The notes below the pieces were generated by a model that saw nothing but the letters and a program-made list of their open reading frames with translations, made no database searches and was not told the origin of the DNA. The position numbers and the translations under genes were made by a program. This document shows positions 1-15,100 of a DNA stretch of 64,000 nucleotides, piece by piece. Positions within the stretch are counted from its first letter, which is position 1; every line of letters starts with the position of its first letter. The stretch is from Xestospongia muta (lineage: Eukaryota > Porifera > Demospongiae > Haplosclerida > Petrosiidae): positions 16,120,192 to 16,184,191 of the forward strand of contig OY848917.1 of the NCBI GenBank assembly GCA_963693285.1, given 5' to 3'.

Positions 1-82
1 TAATATTAAACAAAAGTTAGACCAATATGTTATACATTTATTTTATTTATTGAATGAATTATAAATGTATGTCACAACTTAC

Positions 83-181
83 ATAATCAGCAATGTCAGG
101 GTTAGCATTGTTTTTAAGAAGACGCTGAACACATTCATTATTGCCTTCCTTAGATGCAATGTACAAAGCAGTTCGGCCATC
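83..181 (-). CDS. Ankyrin repeat exon
   Basis: A 99-nt phase-0 exon encoding GRTALYIASKEGNNECV and NNANPDIADY, with a gtaagt donor and an acceptor ending catag. It is the last exon visible before the left edge. Confidence 0.75.
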
Positions 182-3100
182 CTATGTAAATGTAAAAGCA
201 CAAATAAATAATTGTTAGTGTATATATAAATGACAAAACATTTTTTTTAAAAAGTGCTGCATTTCTCCTTCTAACTTCAGAAATTATGAAAGAGAAGTTC
301 TTTAACATAGTATTAAAGAAACTTTAGATCACTTATTGATAGTTCATTCAAAACACTTGTGTAGTAAATATTTATCCTCCATTACATTCATAACCTTAAT
401 AAATCTAATGCAATTTTGCTTGGTTGTTATATGCCAAATCATTGAGCCAATACTTTTAATTATATTTTTTAGGTGAGTTGGATAAAATTATATGTTTAAT
501 ATAATGTTTATTTGATCATGCTATGTTAATGTAAAAGACAAATACACGTGTAATTCGTGTAAAAGTGCTTTAATAAAATGCAACATCCTTCCTTCTAATT
601 ATAGACTCAAAGTGTCAACAAACTGCTTCAACTTATTAAATGTACTGTATCAGATATAGCAAAGCATTTATCTAACACAAGGCTGCAACATCACTTTGAA
701 CTTTCATGGTAATCATTTAAGCCGCAAATACATTATAATCCAACTTAGATCATACTGCAATGCACATGTGCTTTACTGTGACATTAACAACCTTTGGGTC
801 TGCATGTAGGCCCTTTGGTTTATTTACATCACACCACCTGTATTTGCCATGTAATCCATGTGGTTGTGTATGCATACTTAACATTATCATTTACAATTCA
901 GCATACTTTGTCTCCAATGTCAACATTAGCTCCCCTGGACAGAGCATCCTTTGTACCTTCCAAATTTCCTTTTCTTGAAGACTCTAAAAGTAAAGTGTCC
1001 TAAATAGAAAGGTGAAGTTTCTTACAGAATATTTTTATTGAATTTTAAGGTGTACATACACTAATATATAATGCTTAAACTTAGAGAATGTATGAACTTC
1101 TAAATGTGATATTACCTTGCTACACTAAAACTGTTTATTCACCAAAGTGTTCTTACAACTACCCAAATAATATTGACTAATAATTGCTGTACTTGTTTGA
1201 TTTATAGGATATATGTGCATATTTATATATTGTGAATGCTATAATTACAGAATTATAAATACATAACGTGTACATCACAGCAAAGTACTACCAATATGCA
1301 GAGCAAATTATGTTTGGTGCATAATGCATACAAGTGTGTACAAACTAATAACATTAAAACTTACAATCTCTACAGCTTCTAAATTGTTGGCATTAGCATT
1401 AACTAACATCTTTATAATGACATCATTTTTAGACCAATAAGCTGCATGAAGTGCTGTACGTCCATACTAAATGATAATTATGACAAATATATAATCAAAA
1501 TAAGTAAAATAAGCAAAATATTAAGTATTGAAAACGTCCCTGTCAATGTCCTAAGCTACACTATTGGCCAAACTAGTCCTTCCTGAGTAAAAATAAGTTT
1601 CACATCATGAAAATTTTTCTGTGCAACCATGTGCTCATGATCATTTCACATGACATAAGCTAGGTTAGCAATTATACCACTAAAGATCTTGTCAAGACTA
1701 ACTGCTGATGATAGACAGCGAGGATATTATGAAGTTTGAAAATGTTTGAAAATTTAATTATGCTCCTTCTGATTTTTAGATGGAGGAATTGTTCCTTGTT
1801 AAGTATTATTTGAGTTTACTTCCTTATGAAAGCTCATTTTATCAAAGGCTTAACAAAGCTTTTTTTCTAAAGGAAAACATCTGAAAAAATGTTTCATTAT
1901 AAGGACTTGTTAAGAAATTTTGCTAAAGCTGGATTGGAAGGCTATTTCATTGGAAACAGTTTAATGGTGACTCATACCATTAAGCACATTAGAAACATAT
2001 ACAATGAACGCCTTATCTAAGTAATCTGGTCATTAAAGCACTCAGGCAGTTAAACATTGTGAGAGACAAAGTGAAATCTGCATATTAAGAAAGTTTCCAG
2101 AGCTCTGCAACCATCTCCAGTAAAAATCTGTGCAGTTATATATAACTCAATAAATCCACAACTAACATAGATAAAGATGTGGTTGTTGTAAAAAGATCAA
2201 CACTCTTTGCTAAAATCAATGCATTACTCAAAGTTACTCTTGATTTCTTTTGTATTGGTGCAGTTTTTGAAACCTTAAAGGGCAAAGACATAGTTCATGA
2301 TAGATACCTCCCAAAAATCCAAAGTCAGATGTCAGTACTACTAAGACAGTACAGAGTGTTAAAAGAGCTTTTAGATGAGTGCAATTCAAGTACAACTAAG
2401 TGCAGTGAGCTTTTTATTAATAGTCATGCTTTATTGTCACTGCTTAATACCAGCTATTAGAGGATTGGAAATACTCCTAACTTTTATCACATCTGGTTTC
2501 AGAGGTGTTTATTGACACAGAGAATGTCATGAGAATATAAAAAATACCATAATCACAATTGTTTCAAAATGTTCTCAATTATGTAGGAAGTGCTATCAAC
2601 ACAACTTCCCGTGATTTTATTTTTGCATTTTATTTTTATGGTATTGCCCTTCACATGTGTATACGTATTTGTGTAGATGAGAAGCAGTTGAAAATGACTA
2701 CTCATTTCACAATAGAATCAATGATTAGAGGTTAACACATATATGTGATTGATTGTGAAAGTTCAGTGCTCTGTAACAAGGTTTTTTAACACAGTGGCAA
2801 GTGTGCTGCTATGAGGTATACATGCCATGCAATGCAATGTTATTCACATCCTTGATGACTACTTTTACTTGACCCAACTGGCTCTGTTGCATGTCAGCCT
2901 TTCTTAGAAATTCCTCTTGCTACATGTCACAATCTATGAATGACAGTAGCATCACACAAAAGTTAAGGCCTCTTAACCTCCATCACCTTTGTTGGTATTT
3001 AGATAGATATTATGAAGAGATTACATCTCCAAGCTGATAAGCTAAAGAGGCTAAAACCTTTTTCATTGTACTGAGTGGCCACAACATTACCTTAAAAAGA

Positions 3101-6100
3101 GAGCTACTATCCTTAATTGGATAGTTGCAACATGCCTGCATGATTGTCAAACGTGTTTTCTGCTTTTTGAGAATCCTAATTAATCTGTCAACAGTTGTAA
3201 GAGAGTTACACGATAAGGTACAGCTAAAATGGCAGATCTGGTCTGGTGGCACTTCTTAATAGTGAGGTGAAACAATAATGGCATGATCTTCATGCTGGGT
3301 TAACTCAGCCTAAATGTGAGACAACTCAGTTGGAATTGTCAGGAATCTGTGGCTCTGGAGTTGCATGGAAGTTATTCTTGTAGCAGGAATAGTGGTCAGA
3401 AGTTGGTGAGCAGCTGTCATAACCATGAAAAAACTAATGGCAATATTTTGACAGCAGGTAAATGGGGAAGTGAATAGCCAAGACTAGTTGTGTTGTTTCA
3501 GAATGACAAAGAGACAGCTATAGCTGCAGTGAACTCAAACGTTACAAAGTATGTACGTATGATGCATCTGGTGAGAGCACTTTACTTTATAGCAGCATAG
3601 TTGGATTTAGCTATAAAATTCATACCTACCATATGTCATTCATAAAATCATACCTACAAGTTGCACCATATACAGATATCCGGGGAGGTCAGGATCTCTT
3701 TAGGTATCCATTGCATTGGCTAGAGTATGTGTTGAGGAAAAACCCCTTATGTAATAGGCTTAAATTATTGGAAATGGACACTTGTTAACTGATAGTTTGT
3801 CACTTGTAATATTGTTTTGATAGTACTTAACCTTTGTATGATTAAGTCTAGAAGGTTCCTTTTGCACTTGTTACTGTATAACTTTCTAGAATTGTTTATG
3901 TACTATATAAGTATCTGATTCTTTTGTTCGTTGTTGTTCTCTCTCATATGCTGTCTTTCATTGATTTTCATTCAAGTTACTTTGAGTTTGTTCAATAAAC
4001 TTTATCAACTCATGATCTAGTCATTCACCGCTGTAAACTCTAACAAATTTTATTAATATCAAATCTTATATTCTTGTCATTTTATTTCTGTTTCAAATGT
4101 TAATTTGTACTTTGGTTTTATTATATATTATATCAGTGCTTATGTCTTGGACCTAATAGTTTGATCATTTTATTATTTTTATATTGCTCACACGATTCCA
4201 ACTAAGTATTTTCTAGTTCTTTCCAATATTGCATTATGGTTAATATAAGTAGCTGATATTTCTTGAAAATTTATAAGTCAATTTAAAAACTCAGTTTCCA
4301 TCTCTACCTTGCCTACTTCTCAAAGCCTTGACTGATCTTTGAACACTTATACTAGGTCTATTACATTTGGTGGCAGGGGTTGGATGCTATTGTTACCTGT
4401 CATGTAGAAAGAGATTAGTGAAGTAGACTTTATCAAGTATCCATAGTGTAAGCTGAGATCAGGTAAAAAATATCCAAGTGAAAACATGTCAATACTAAGA
4501 AAAGCATGGAAGAGACTAAGTCTGAAGTCACCAAGATTGCTAGATATTCAAAGATAAGATGGAAGAGAGACTAAAAAGAGAGGAAGAGTTAGCACAAGAG
4601 CATCATCTCAGGAGACAAGGACCTGCCTGAGGAATGCTGCCAAAAAGAACATGAACTTGCCAATGAGCAAGCTAGAAACAATCAGAAATGATTGTTCATT
4701 CATGATTGTTGATGATTGATCATTCCAGAACAAATGACATTCGTGCTTAAGGTGAAAAAGAAGTCCAGGAAAAAACATTCACTTGAGCCAACTACTACTA
4801 GAAACACCCAAAGATAAGCTAAAATTTAAATGTCTCACAAAGAAAGATGATGTAAAGGTATATTTGACTACATTTGAAAAAAATGATGGAAGCTTACAAA
4901 GTATCAAAAGAAAAATGGGCTTACTAGCTAGCAAACACAACTGTTAACAGAGAGAACTCAGGAGACATATGCTGCTTTACAAGCTGAAACGTTTGGGGAC
5001 TATGAGAAATTAAAGTCTGCAATAATATAAGCATGATATAAATGAGGAGACATGCCAACAGCATTTTTGATTGATGAAGCAAATTGAAGAAGAGTTCTAC
5101 CAAGAATTAATAACCCATCTAATGGACTTTAAAAAAAATGAAAAAGAGGTTGCAGTACCAATGAGAAAGTATTGGAAATGATAGTGATGGGACAGTTAGC
5201 TAACATAATACCAGAAACTCTATGTGTCTGGACCAATGAAAGGAAGTTTTCTGCAAGTCTAGAGGCTGGTAAATTTGCAGATGACTCTCTCCAAGCAAGA
5301 GGTGCTAGTATTGAAAGTACAATGTCATCAAAATTAACAGAAATTAAGCCAGAAGTTGCAGTAGCGAGTAACAAGTGTTTCATTTGTAAAAAAATGAAAT
5401 CACTTGGCAAAAGATTGGAAAAAGAAAAATGCCCAGAACAGGAGAAATAACTAAATCAGGAGTGATTTTACTAAGGCTTTCTCATGCCTAAAGAATGGAC
5501 ATGTGGCAGCCAATTGTTCAGCCAATGTTCTTGTGTAACTAATGAATTGAAGTGGATGTTATGAGAAGCAGTTGTTGACCAAATGTATGTTCCAGATATA
5601 CTACTAGGCACAGGTTGTTCCAGGACCTTGTACACAAGCGATTAGTACCTTGTGGGCAATACATACAGAGATGTGATGACTAGCAAATGTCAGAATGGAG
5701 ATAAAGGTAGTGGAATTCACCATGGAAGGAGCTGTTTCAGAACAGTGCTAAGGTCAATGTTGTTGGCTATTGATGCACCTGAGTTTTTTCTTTTACTGGG
5801 CAAGCAGAAGCCAATAGGTTTTATAGCACTATGGCCTACTCCCTACCCAGTAGAGGCTACAACTAGTGACAAGAGAGATTGCTGTTTGATGACGATATAT
5901 TTCATCCTCTACATTTACAAACCTGACTGAGGAGACACAAGATAGAGAATTCTAAGATCAGACCCCACCCTGGAAATAGTATGTGGTAAAGCCAAAGACT
6001 TCTTAACAAATGAATCTGGAGAATTCCCTAAAGAGAATGGTTTGTATTATTGTAGGTACATACCACACAAGGGTAAAGATATGAAGTTAATTCAACTGGT

Positions 6101-9100
6101 AATACCACTACAGCATAAAGAGTTTATTCTCATGTTATTCCATGAGGTCCCTATGTCAGACCATCTAGGAGAGCATAATACCGCTGATCAAATTTTACAG
6201 AGATTCTACTGGCTGACAGCATTTAAGGATGCACTTAACAATCACTTGTAGAATCAAAACCCTCATATTTATTAAAGACATTGAATAAATGTGTGACTTT
6301 GCATCATTAAATTGCATCCATATAATAGTTTTATGTGTGTATAGTAGGTATTATAGACTGATGAAAAATACATATGAATAGACTACTGACCTTGTCTGGA
6401 ACATTCACTTTCACATCAGCATCTAAAAGGACTTGAACAACCTTATCATGACCTTTATCACATGATATATAGAGAACAGTTTTGCCAACCTACATAAACA
6501 ACAAATCAAAATACATATGATAATAAAACGTAGCTATAATGTCAGTTATTAACATAAGTCAGTTGATAAATAGCATGAAAAAGATACCAAAATGAAGGGT
6601 ATACTCATACTTGAGTATATGACAGAAGTATATAGGTGATTTATTAATATTGCATAAATTGATATTTACTCTCATTTAAGACTTCAGTACAAATAAATTG
6701 ATATAACATGAAATGATGTGATAGTAAAGACAGCTCATAGTAAATTTAATATAACTTGAAATGATTGCAAAGATGTATCTATCATATAATTTATTTACAT
6801 GAAGTAATCACAAAACAATACTTTAATTAGAGAAGTAAATAAACAATTTAAGAAATCTTTATTGCATCAATGGCTTTAGAAACATCTCAAACAATCCCAA
6901 AATAAGAATGCCAGTATGGACATCACTACATAGTAGCCCGTTATCAAGGGCATAATGTTTCTTTTGTTACAACAGTTGTAATAGAACATTAAGGAAAACA
7001 GCCCTTATGAAGTCAAGTGAAAGATGTTCAACATAGCTAAAACAATAACATAAATTGGCATTCAGGTACTTTTATGTGCTATTATGTATAAAAATCCATA
7101 TTGTCCTTTCTATTTTGGGCTAGTTTTACCACCATTTCTACACATAAATGATTTTTTAAAAATTCATTTACTTATTGTGTTGTTTTTACTTGAATTATAA
7201 ATTAGCTAAAATATTTTCGTAATTAATGTCTTTTTGTTTATAATTATAGGTTGGATAAGAACACTCAGATATACTATATAACAGAGCATTGCAATAACTT
7301 ATAATACTTATTAAATAATTTATGCATCAGAGTGTAGAATTTATATATAATGTGTAATCATCCAATAATAATAGATATTTGAACTGGCAATGTGCTATAA
7401 TTATACTCGTTTCTTGATTGTTAAAGATAAGACTAATCTGATCTTCTTAAAAACGAGAATATAGATTACTTACAAAAAAAATCAAGCTTACATCATTTAG
7501 AATAGGCCTCATTGTAGAATGGAATTGAACTTCAATTTTCCCGAGGAATATAATAACTCTGAAAAATGATGTCTCTCACAGGGGATACTTTCAAGATCTA
7601 TGTAAATCATTTCTTTCATTACTAAAAGTGCTTAATGCAAGACTTTTAAATGTGGACAATTGATAAGAAAACATACCTTACAGTATGAACATTATTTTTA
7701 AAGCATCCTATGTTTTTAGTTATCATGTTCTAAACAGATTGAAGAAGAAGAAGAACACTGTGCTGTCCCCTACATAGACAGTGCAACTGTCTGTCTGACT
7801 AAAGAAAGCCAAATTTGAATACTTATTCATGTTTCTTCATCAGGATCAAGTAACAAAGTTAAATAGGAAAAATTAAGGAAGATTAGGGTATAATAAATAA
7901 ATTGTGGACATGATAACAATAGCAAGAAGCATACCAATTACTGATCGGCAGTATACTGATGCTATAACCATACTGAGCTTTAGATTCTTCAATACTGTCA
8001 AATTTTATAAGAAGCTGAAATCATGCTCTTATAATTGCCCCAAAATCTACAAATACACTCATGTATTTAGTTGGTAACCAATAGGATACAAATACAATTA
8101 AGTAGTCTGTATGAAAATTGTTGTCCTATGTATGTACAAAACACACTAGCTAAAAAAAAGCTCTCAAAGCTAAACAAATGATGCTACAATTCATGTCATT
8201 CACTGTTATTTGTGTGAGCACTTAAACTGATTATTATGATATAATAATCTTGTTATAAGCAACAACATTTTTTCCTAATATTTTGATAAGGGTGGGAGGA
8301 CATTTCAGACTTTATATTTGTCTGGACAACAAATACTAAAAATCAATAAACAAACCAATCAAAATACACCTAAGGAATTGTGATAAGTGCTCTTCTCTTT
8401 TATATATTCATTATATTTGCTATAATTTTAAAAGACAATATTTTAACATTTATCATAATTATAATAGAAAAAAAATAATGGCAGTCCTTAGGGAAAGGAG
8501 TTACATTATTTTTATCATCAGTTATGCAACTATTTTCAGATAACGTATGTACATGAAAACTTACATTGTCAATAATGTCTAGATTGGCTCCTTTCTGTGC
8601 TAAAATTGAAACAACATCTTTGTGTCCATTCTCTGCTGCTAACATGACTGGAGTTGATCCCATCTAAATATATTACAATAACCACATTAACATGAACCAA
8701 GAAAATATATCACAACATCAGCCTATATAACATTATATAACAAACAAATTATGAATAAATCACTCTCAACAATTTCTAAAACATCACAAATATAAATTGG
8801 ACACTTCACAGTAGTCTGTGAACATAATAAAAGGTTTGTTTTTGGTAGGATAGAGGAAGAGGTTGTTCACAATTAGGCCAGAGAATACATGTACAATAGT
8901 TGTCAATACAAGTTCTTACTACAAAACAAGTAAAAAAGGCACTATACACAACATATTTATATTAAACTAATTGTACAAGTTTAAAGAATCATACATCTTC
9001 CACCATTACCAGTTAACAATAATTGATAATAAACATATTTAATAATAATTGTCTTTGCACAAATATAATAATTAAGAAGAATGAGGAAAACCATCATGCT

Positions 9101-12100
9101 ATCATGCTATCTTTATACCAGTGCTACTGCCTGTCTGATATACTTGTTAAAGTCAGGTACAGTAGTCTTGTATCATTATAATGGTTATGCTATGACTTCC
9201 CTAATAGTTACTATTTATTCACAAATCTTAAAGATTACATTTAATTCATGTGATCAAAATTACCTCAGTAACAATATTGATATCAATATTATGGTTGACT
9301 AATACTTCAGCAATGTCTGTATGCCCATTGTAACTTGCATAATGAAGAGCCCCCCATCTTCTCTATTATTAAAGACAAACAAACAAATCAACTTTAAAAT
9401 AAAACCAATAACTCTCTACAATAACAAATAAAAATGCACTAAAGTGCTTAACCTCGCTGTGATACCAAGTGTAAATCTATACTGCAAAGTGCATGTACAT
9501 GTACATTTAAGATTGGACAAGGTGTGGTCAAATTATTGATGGAATCACGTGATGCACATTGCAAACTGTTGTTTGATGACTCAGCATTTCTCTTCAATCA
9601 AAGGGAAAAAAGCTTTGTCGTTTACTGGGTACTTTGCACTCTGATTGACATGTCTGTGAAACTGTAACTGAGTAACTAATAGTATCATTCAATTACCAAG
9701 CAAGATTAAGTGCTACATTCGTGATGAATGTTTCTCTGAGCCTTTACATGACGCTTTAAAATGTATCAATATTTCATATACAAAATTTATTGTAACTTGA
9801 AAATGAACCGTTCTTTGGAAACGTCCCGTAGTACAAATATAAATCAATATATTATCTATTAGTAGCAGTTTTTTCAGTGCTTTGAGACATTTCCCGAATG
9901 CATTATTTCGCTCCAAGTCCATGTACAATCTTGAAAACACTTTTCAGAACTTTTCTAACGATTGTTTCGACCAACGGTCTTCTGTCTTGCTGATCTGTAT
10001 TCCTCTAAGATTCTCTATAGCATACTAAAAAATCTCCACATTAATTTTTTTTCTTTTCAAGAAACGGCAAATTGACTCTGCAGCCTGAAAATTCTTTTGC
10101 GAGTTTTAAGCTTTCGTTTTCTTTGACAATGTTCTTTATACTACTGTTGTAAAGTCCACACGTTTTTCTATTCGTTGCTAAACGTTGGTAGCTGCTAACG
10201 CTTCGCTTGCCAAGTTATACCAGTTCAAAAAACAGGCAGTGCAGATACACACACACTGACAGACTACAGTAACCTCGCTTTGGACCCACACGCAGCGAGG
10301 TTAATAAACATAATTGACCTTGTGTCTTGTTTTTTATTACTCCACTTTGTCATTATCATAATAACATGTTATATTCATCATACATTGTTGATATGTAAGT
10401 CATATTTTACATGTAGGACATCACTATATCTATTACTAATAGGACTTTATTACTTGATTAAGTGTTTATAATTAACTTAGTCAAGATAGGGTTGAAGTAC
10501 ACACAGTGTAATCTGAGGGACTGGTAAACAAGACACAAACAGAAAACTATTAGAATTTAAACCTATACTATTAAGTCAACAGTCCAGGATATGACAAAAA
10601 TATAACTTGTAGCTCCTTACATTGCTTAGTGTGTCAATTATTGTCATATTTGCACTTCCATATGACTCTCTAATTATATTATTCACAAGTCTACTACAAT
10701 AACCAGCATTATTTCTGCCTGACAATTGGTGCATCTGACAAACTATAGCTCTTTATCAGTTTCTACACTAAAGACTGGCACTTAAGCATGGAATAATTAC
10801 CAATATCAAGAAGTATACCAATCACAGCTAAGCAATATACTGGTACTATAATCATACTAAACTTTAAATTCTTTAATACCATTTAATTTTATAAGAAGTT
10901 AAAATGAAGTTATATATTATCTTCAGTTATACAACCTATCTCATACAACATATGTACATGAATATTTACTTTCTCAATAATGTCTAGGTTGGCTCCTTTC
11001 TGTACTAAAATCAAAACAACATCTTTATGTCCATTTTTCGCTGCTAAAATGACTGGAGTAGATCCCACCTAAATATATTACAATAACTACATTAACATGA
11101 ATCAAGTGAATATATCATAACATCACTACATTATCTATACCAACATTGCTAAATATGATTACATTAGTAACATTATAAACCTATACAACATTATAATTAT
11201 AGAGTCAAACAAATTATGAGTAAAATCACTCTCAACATTTGACAAAACATCACAAATATAAATTGGACACATCACAGTAGTATGTGAACATAGTAAAAGA
11301 TTTATACCAGTGCTACCACAGAAAGGAGCCTGATATACTTGTTAAAGTCAGGTACAGTAGTCCTATATCATTATAATGGTTATGCTATGATATCCCAAAT
11401 AGTTACTATCTATTCATAAATCTTAAAGATTATACTTAATTCCCGTAATCAAAATTACCTCAGTAACAATATTGATATCAGCATTATAGTTGAGTAATAA
11501 TTCAACAATGTCTCCATGCCCATTGTGACTTGCATAATGAAGAGCCGCCCATCTTTTCTATTATAAAAGACACACAGATAAATCAAATGTAAAATGAAAC
11601 CACTAACTCTCTACAATAACAAAACAAACATAATGGACCTTGTGTGTTCTCTTTTATCACTCAACTTTGTCATTATTATTATAACATGTTATATTCATCA
11701 TACATTGTTAATATGTAAGTAATGCTTTACATGTAGGACATCACTATATCTATTACTAATAGGACTTTATTTCTTGATTAAGTGTTTACCATTAATTTAT
11801 TCAAGATTGTGTTGAAATATATACAGTGTAATCTGAGGGACTGGTAAACAAGACACAAACAGAAAACTATTAGAATTTAGGCCTATACTATTAAGTAAAC
11901 AGTCCAGGATCTGACAAAAATATAACTTGTAGCTATTTACATTGCTTAGCTTATCAATTATTGTCATATATGTACAGTGAAACCTCCAACAGTGGACTCT
12001 CTGAGAAGCGGACTACCTCTATATAACAAACAAAACGTCCGTCCCCGAATGGATTTCTTATATATTATACAAGACCGTAACCTCCGAAAAGCGACCACCT

Positions 12101-15100
12101 CTGAATTCTGTACAACAGACAGTCGAGGAAGACTGACAGGCAACAATGCCACACAAAATTACTACCCGAAACAGCCAAATAACCACACCCACCATAAAAA
12201 ATTTAAAAAAATAATTAAAGTCCATTATTGAACATTCTTTTTGAGGCATGTTCTTGCTAAAATTGACGAGTGTGACTGTGCTAGTGATGTTTGAAGCCAG
12301 TCAATGTCCTAGTAGCAATAAGATGGGTTGATAAGTCTCTGGTGAAAGAGGAAACCATTAAGAAGTGTTTTCTCAAAGCTAGTGCTTTGGATTCAACACC
12401 GTCTGTTGTTGTACATGGTGAGCAGGATCCTTTCCTGGTAGCGGATGAATCTGTGTTGAAGCTGAAAGAGCTCATTCATGTGACAATGAATGGTCATCAA
12501 ACTTGTTCAATAGATGAATATGTGAATGCTGAGAAGAGTCTACCCACTTGCAGAGAATGGATGATGAAAATTGGGAGGATGCATTCCTTGAAGATCTTTG
12601 TCGAAAGCCAGTGGAAGGTACACAAGATGAAGAAGAGGATGAAAATAGCAATGAAATTGTGGAACCTACAAAAATCAAAACTTACAAGAAAGTTAATGAA
12701 TATTTAGAAGAAGTACAGAACTTTCTTGAAAGCTGAGGGCATGCAACAGAAGCTTTTAAAATAGGATCTATCATTGATGATGTATCATGTATACCAGAAG
12801 CCCATCAATAAAAAGCACTGGTAGGAGAGTGCAACTCCTACGCAATTGATTAAAACAATGTTTTGAGCATATTCTAATAAGTTCTATTTTTAGAAAAATA
12901 AAATTGACCACGCCCCTTAGGTTTTAAAATGGCGACTCCAGTAGCTTACTAAAAAGGACAGTTTTAAGAAGAATAGATGAAGAAAGGGCTGCCAATGAAG
13001 AAAAGAAAGGTGGTGATAGAAATGTGAAGCTCATATCTACATTGATAAATGCCAGTTTCACATCTTTGACCATTAATTTTGGTTAATGCAGTATTATATA
13101 GTTTACACTTTTTTCTAATATTATAAAAAAGTTTTACATCTTCTACTAATTTCAGTAATCACTTACTTTCCACATTCTTAAAAAATAAATCGACCATTAT
13201 TATACCAGTTTTGTAACTGATGACTGTCTTTTAATGTAAAATGAGTACTATTTTATCTTCAGTTATACAAAGTTAGCCATATAATATATGTACATTAACA
13301 CTTACTTCATTAACAAGGTCTAGATTAGCTCCTGTCTGTGTTAAAATCAGAACAACATCTTTGTATCCTTTCTTTGCTGCTAACATAACCGGTGTAAATC
13401 CCTCCTAAATATGTAATAATAATCAATAAATGTAAGCCAATAGAACACATCATAACATTTGCACATTATCTATAGTATATCAATAATTAATTAGAGTATT
13501 TGATGTTGTGGTCTATTATGACCTTATTGTTAATGAAGTGAAATTGTTGTACATATACATTAGTCTTGAGTTATTACAATATCTATGCTATGTCTAGTTA
13601 ATGACTGTTCATTCAACCAGATTAAACGTTAGAGTAAAGTGCACTCATTCTCAAGATCTGATTTACCTTAGTAACAACACTGATATCAGCTCCATGGTTG
13701 ACAAATACTTCAACAATGTCTGTGTGTCCCTCAGAACTTGCATAATGAAGAGCCGTCCATTCATCCTATGGTAGTGACAAACAATCAACTGTCCAAATTA
13801 CACTATCAACACAGTAAACTGATAGTAAAAACATACACAACCCAATAAAAATATGAAGCTAGCAAGTATCCATTGGTTAGGCAATACTGCATAATTATTA
13901 ACTTAATGATAACAATTTAGAAGCTTTTTCTATGTTCTTAGTGATGTAGAGTACAAAGGAGATTTTAATAGTAACTACAGCAATGCTGCTTCATTTTTAT
14001 TCTCTCTTACAATAAGTTAAGTAGACTTACAGAATCTTTAGCATTTACATTGGCTCCTTTTGAAAGTCCATCTTTTACGCCAGACAAATCTCCTTTCTTA
14101 GCAGATTCAATTAAACTGTCATTCTAAGGTAAAAACAAAACATAATTTCCATAAATCGAAATTTACTTTTACGAAATATTATCATCAACTTGTTGACTAA
14201 TTTATTTCAATGATATTTAAAAGTTACTTAATCATTTAGTTACGAAGTTTGTGTATACAATGTTAGAGAAACATATTTGATACAGTATCATTCTCTGACT
14301 CAAGTGTTATATCTCAGGCTAAAAACGAATAGGTTTTAATCATAACATTACCTTGTAATATTGCTTAACATATGCATAGTAAAAACTTGTGGTAATAACT
14401 TTACAGATATTCTATATAATTAATGTTCCATTACTACTTGATAACTTATACAGTATATGGATATGATTCTCATAAATGTATTTTATAAACTGTAAAAAAC
14501 AGTGGCAGTATCTTAAGATAAAAACAACTAAAATAAAAATAAAAAAAAAACAGGAAAGTTTTGAATAAACTCTAACACAAGAACACCAATTCATCTTACA
14601 AACCAAGCTATAATTTCAGATAGTGGCTTAGCACTCTACAATAGTGCAGTTTAATTAGAAAAAGTAATAATATTGGTTGCAATGTATTATCAAGTTTTAG
14701 AGGTCCATTGGTCTAACCACAGTGAGAAAGTATATAGTAACCAAGGTATAGTAGTAGCCACAAAAATGGTGCATTATTAACTAAGAATGACTAATACCAT
14801 GATGATTGTGACTATCAATCCTTTAATAATTACGTCATCCTAATATTGCCATATCTAGGTTACAATGATTGGGTCATAAAACCTTGTTTCTATACCATGA
14901 TGTCATATTTTAGCACAGTTTACTTAACAATATAGTGTAGTTAGCTTGAGAAAAGCTTAAAGCTATACAAAAATAGTGAAATTAATATTGGAAGACAATG
15001 ATTGCAATTATCTTAAAATCAACATAGACAGTGATTGTCAACTAACATTAATATAATCAACCTATCTCTAACACTACACACTCTTATAATAATTGTACAA

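Larger units (their letters stand above)
7900..11974. repeat. Tandem segmental duplication containing two ankyrin exon pairs
   Basis: The block at about 7900-10672 matches that at about 10780-11974 across exons and introns. For example, the stretches starting near 10312 and near 11632 are almost identical for about 350 bp, and the exons 8565/9264 match 10970/11459. The left block is longer mainly because of a transposon at 9448-10304. Confidence 0.7.

Noticed and set aside
2179..2460. 93-codon plus-strand frame considered as a real gene
   Set aside because: No recognisable motif, no splice or promoter context, and it lies within an intron rich in transposon debris; mentioned only as an unrecognised ORF.
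5129..5410. 93-codon minus-strand frame over the gag remnant
   Set aside because: The plus strand carries the recognisable gag pattern; the reverse frame is a shadow.
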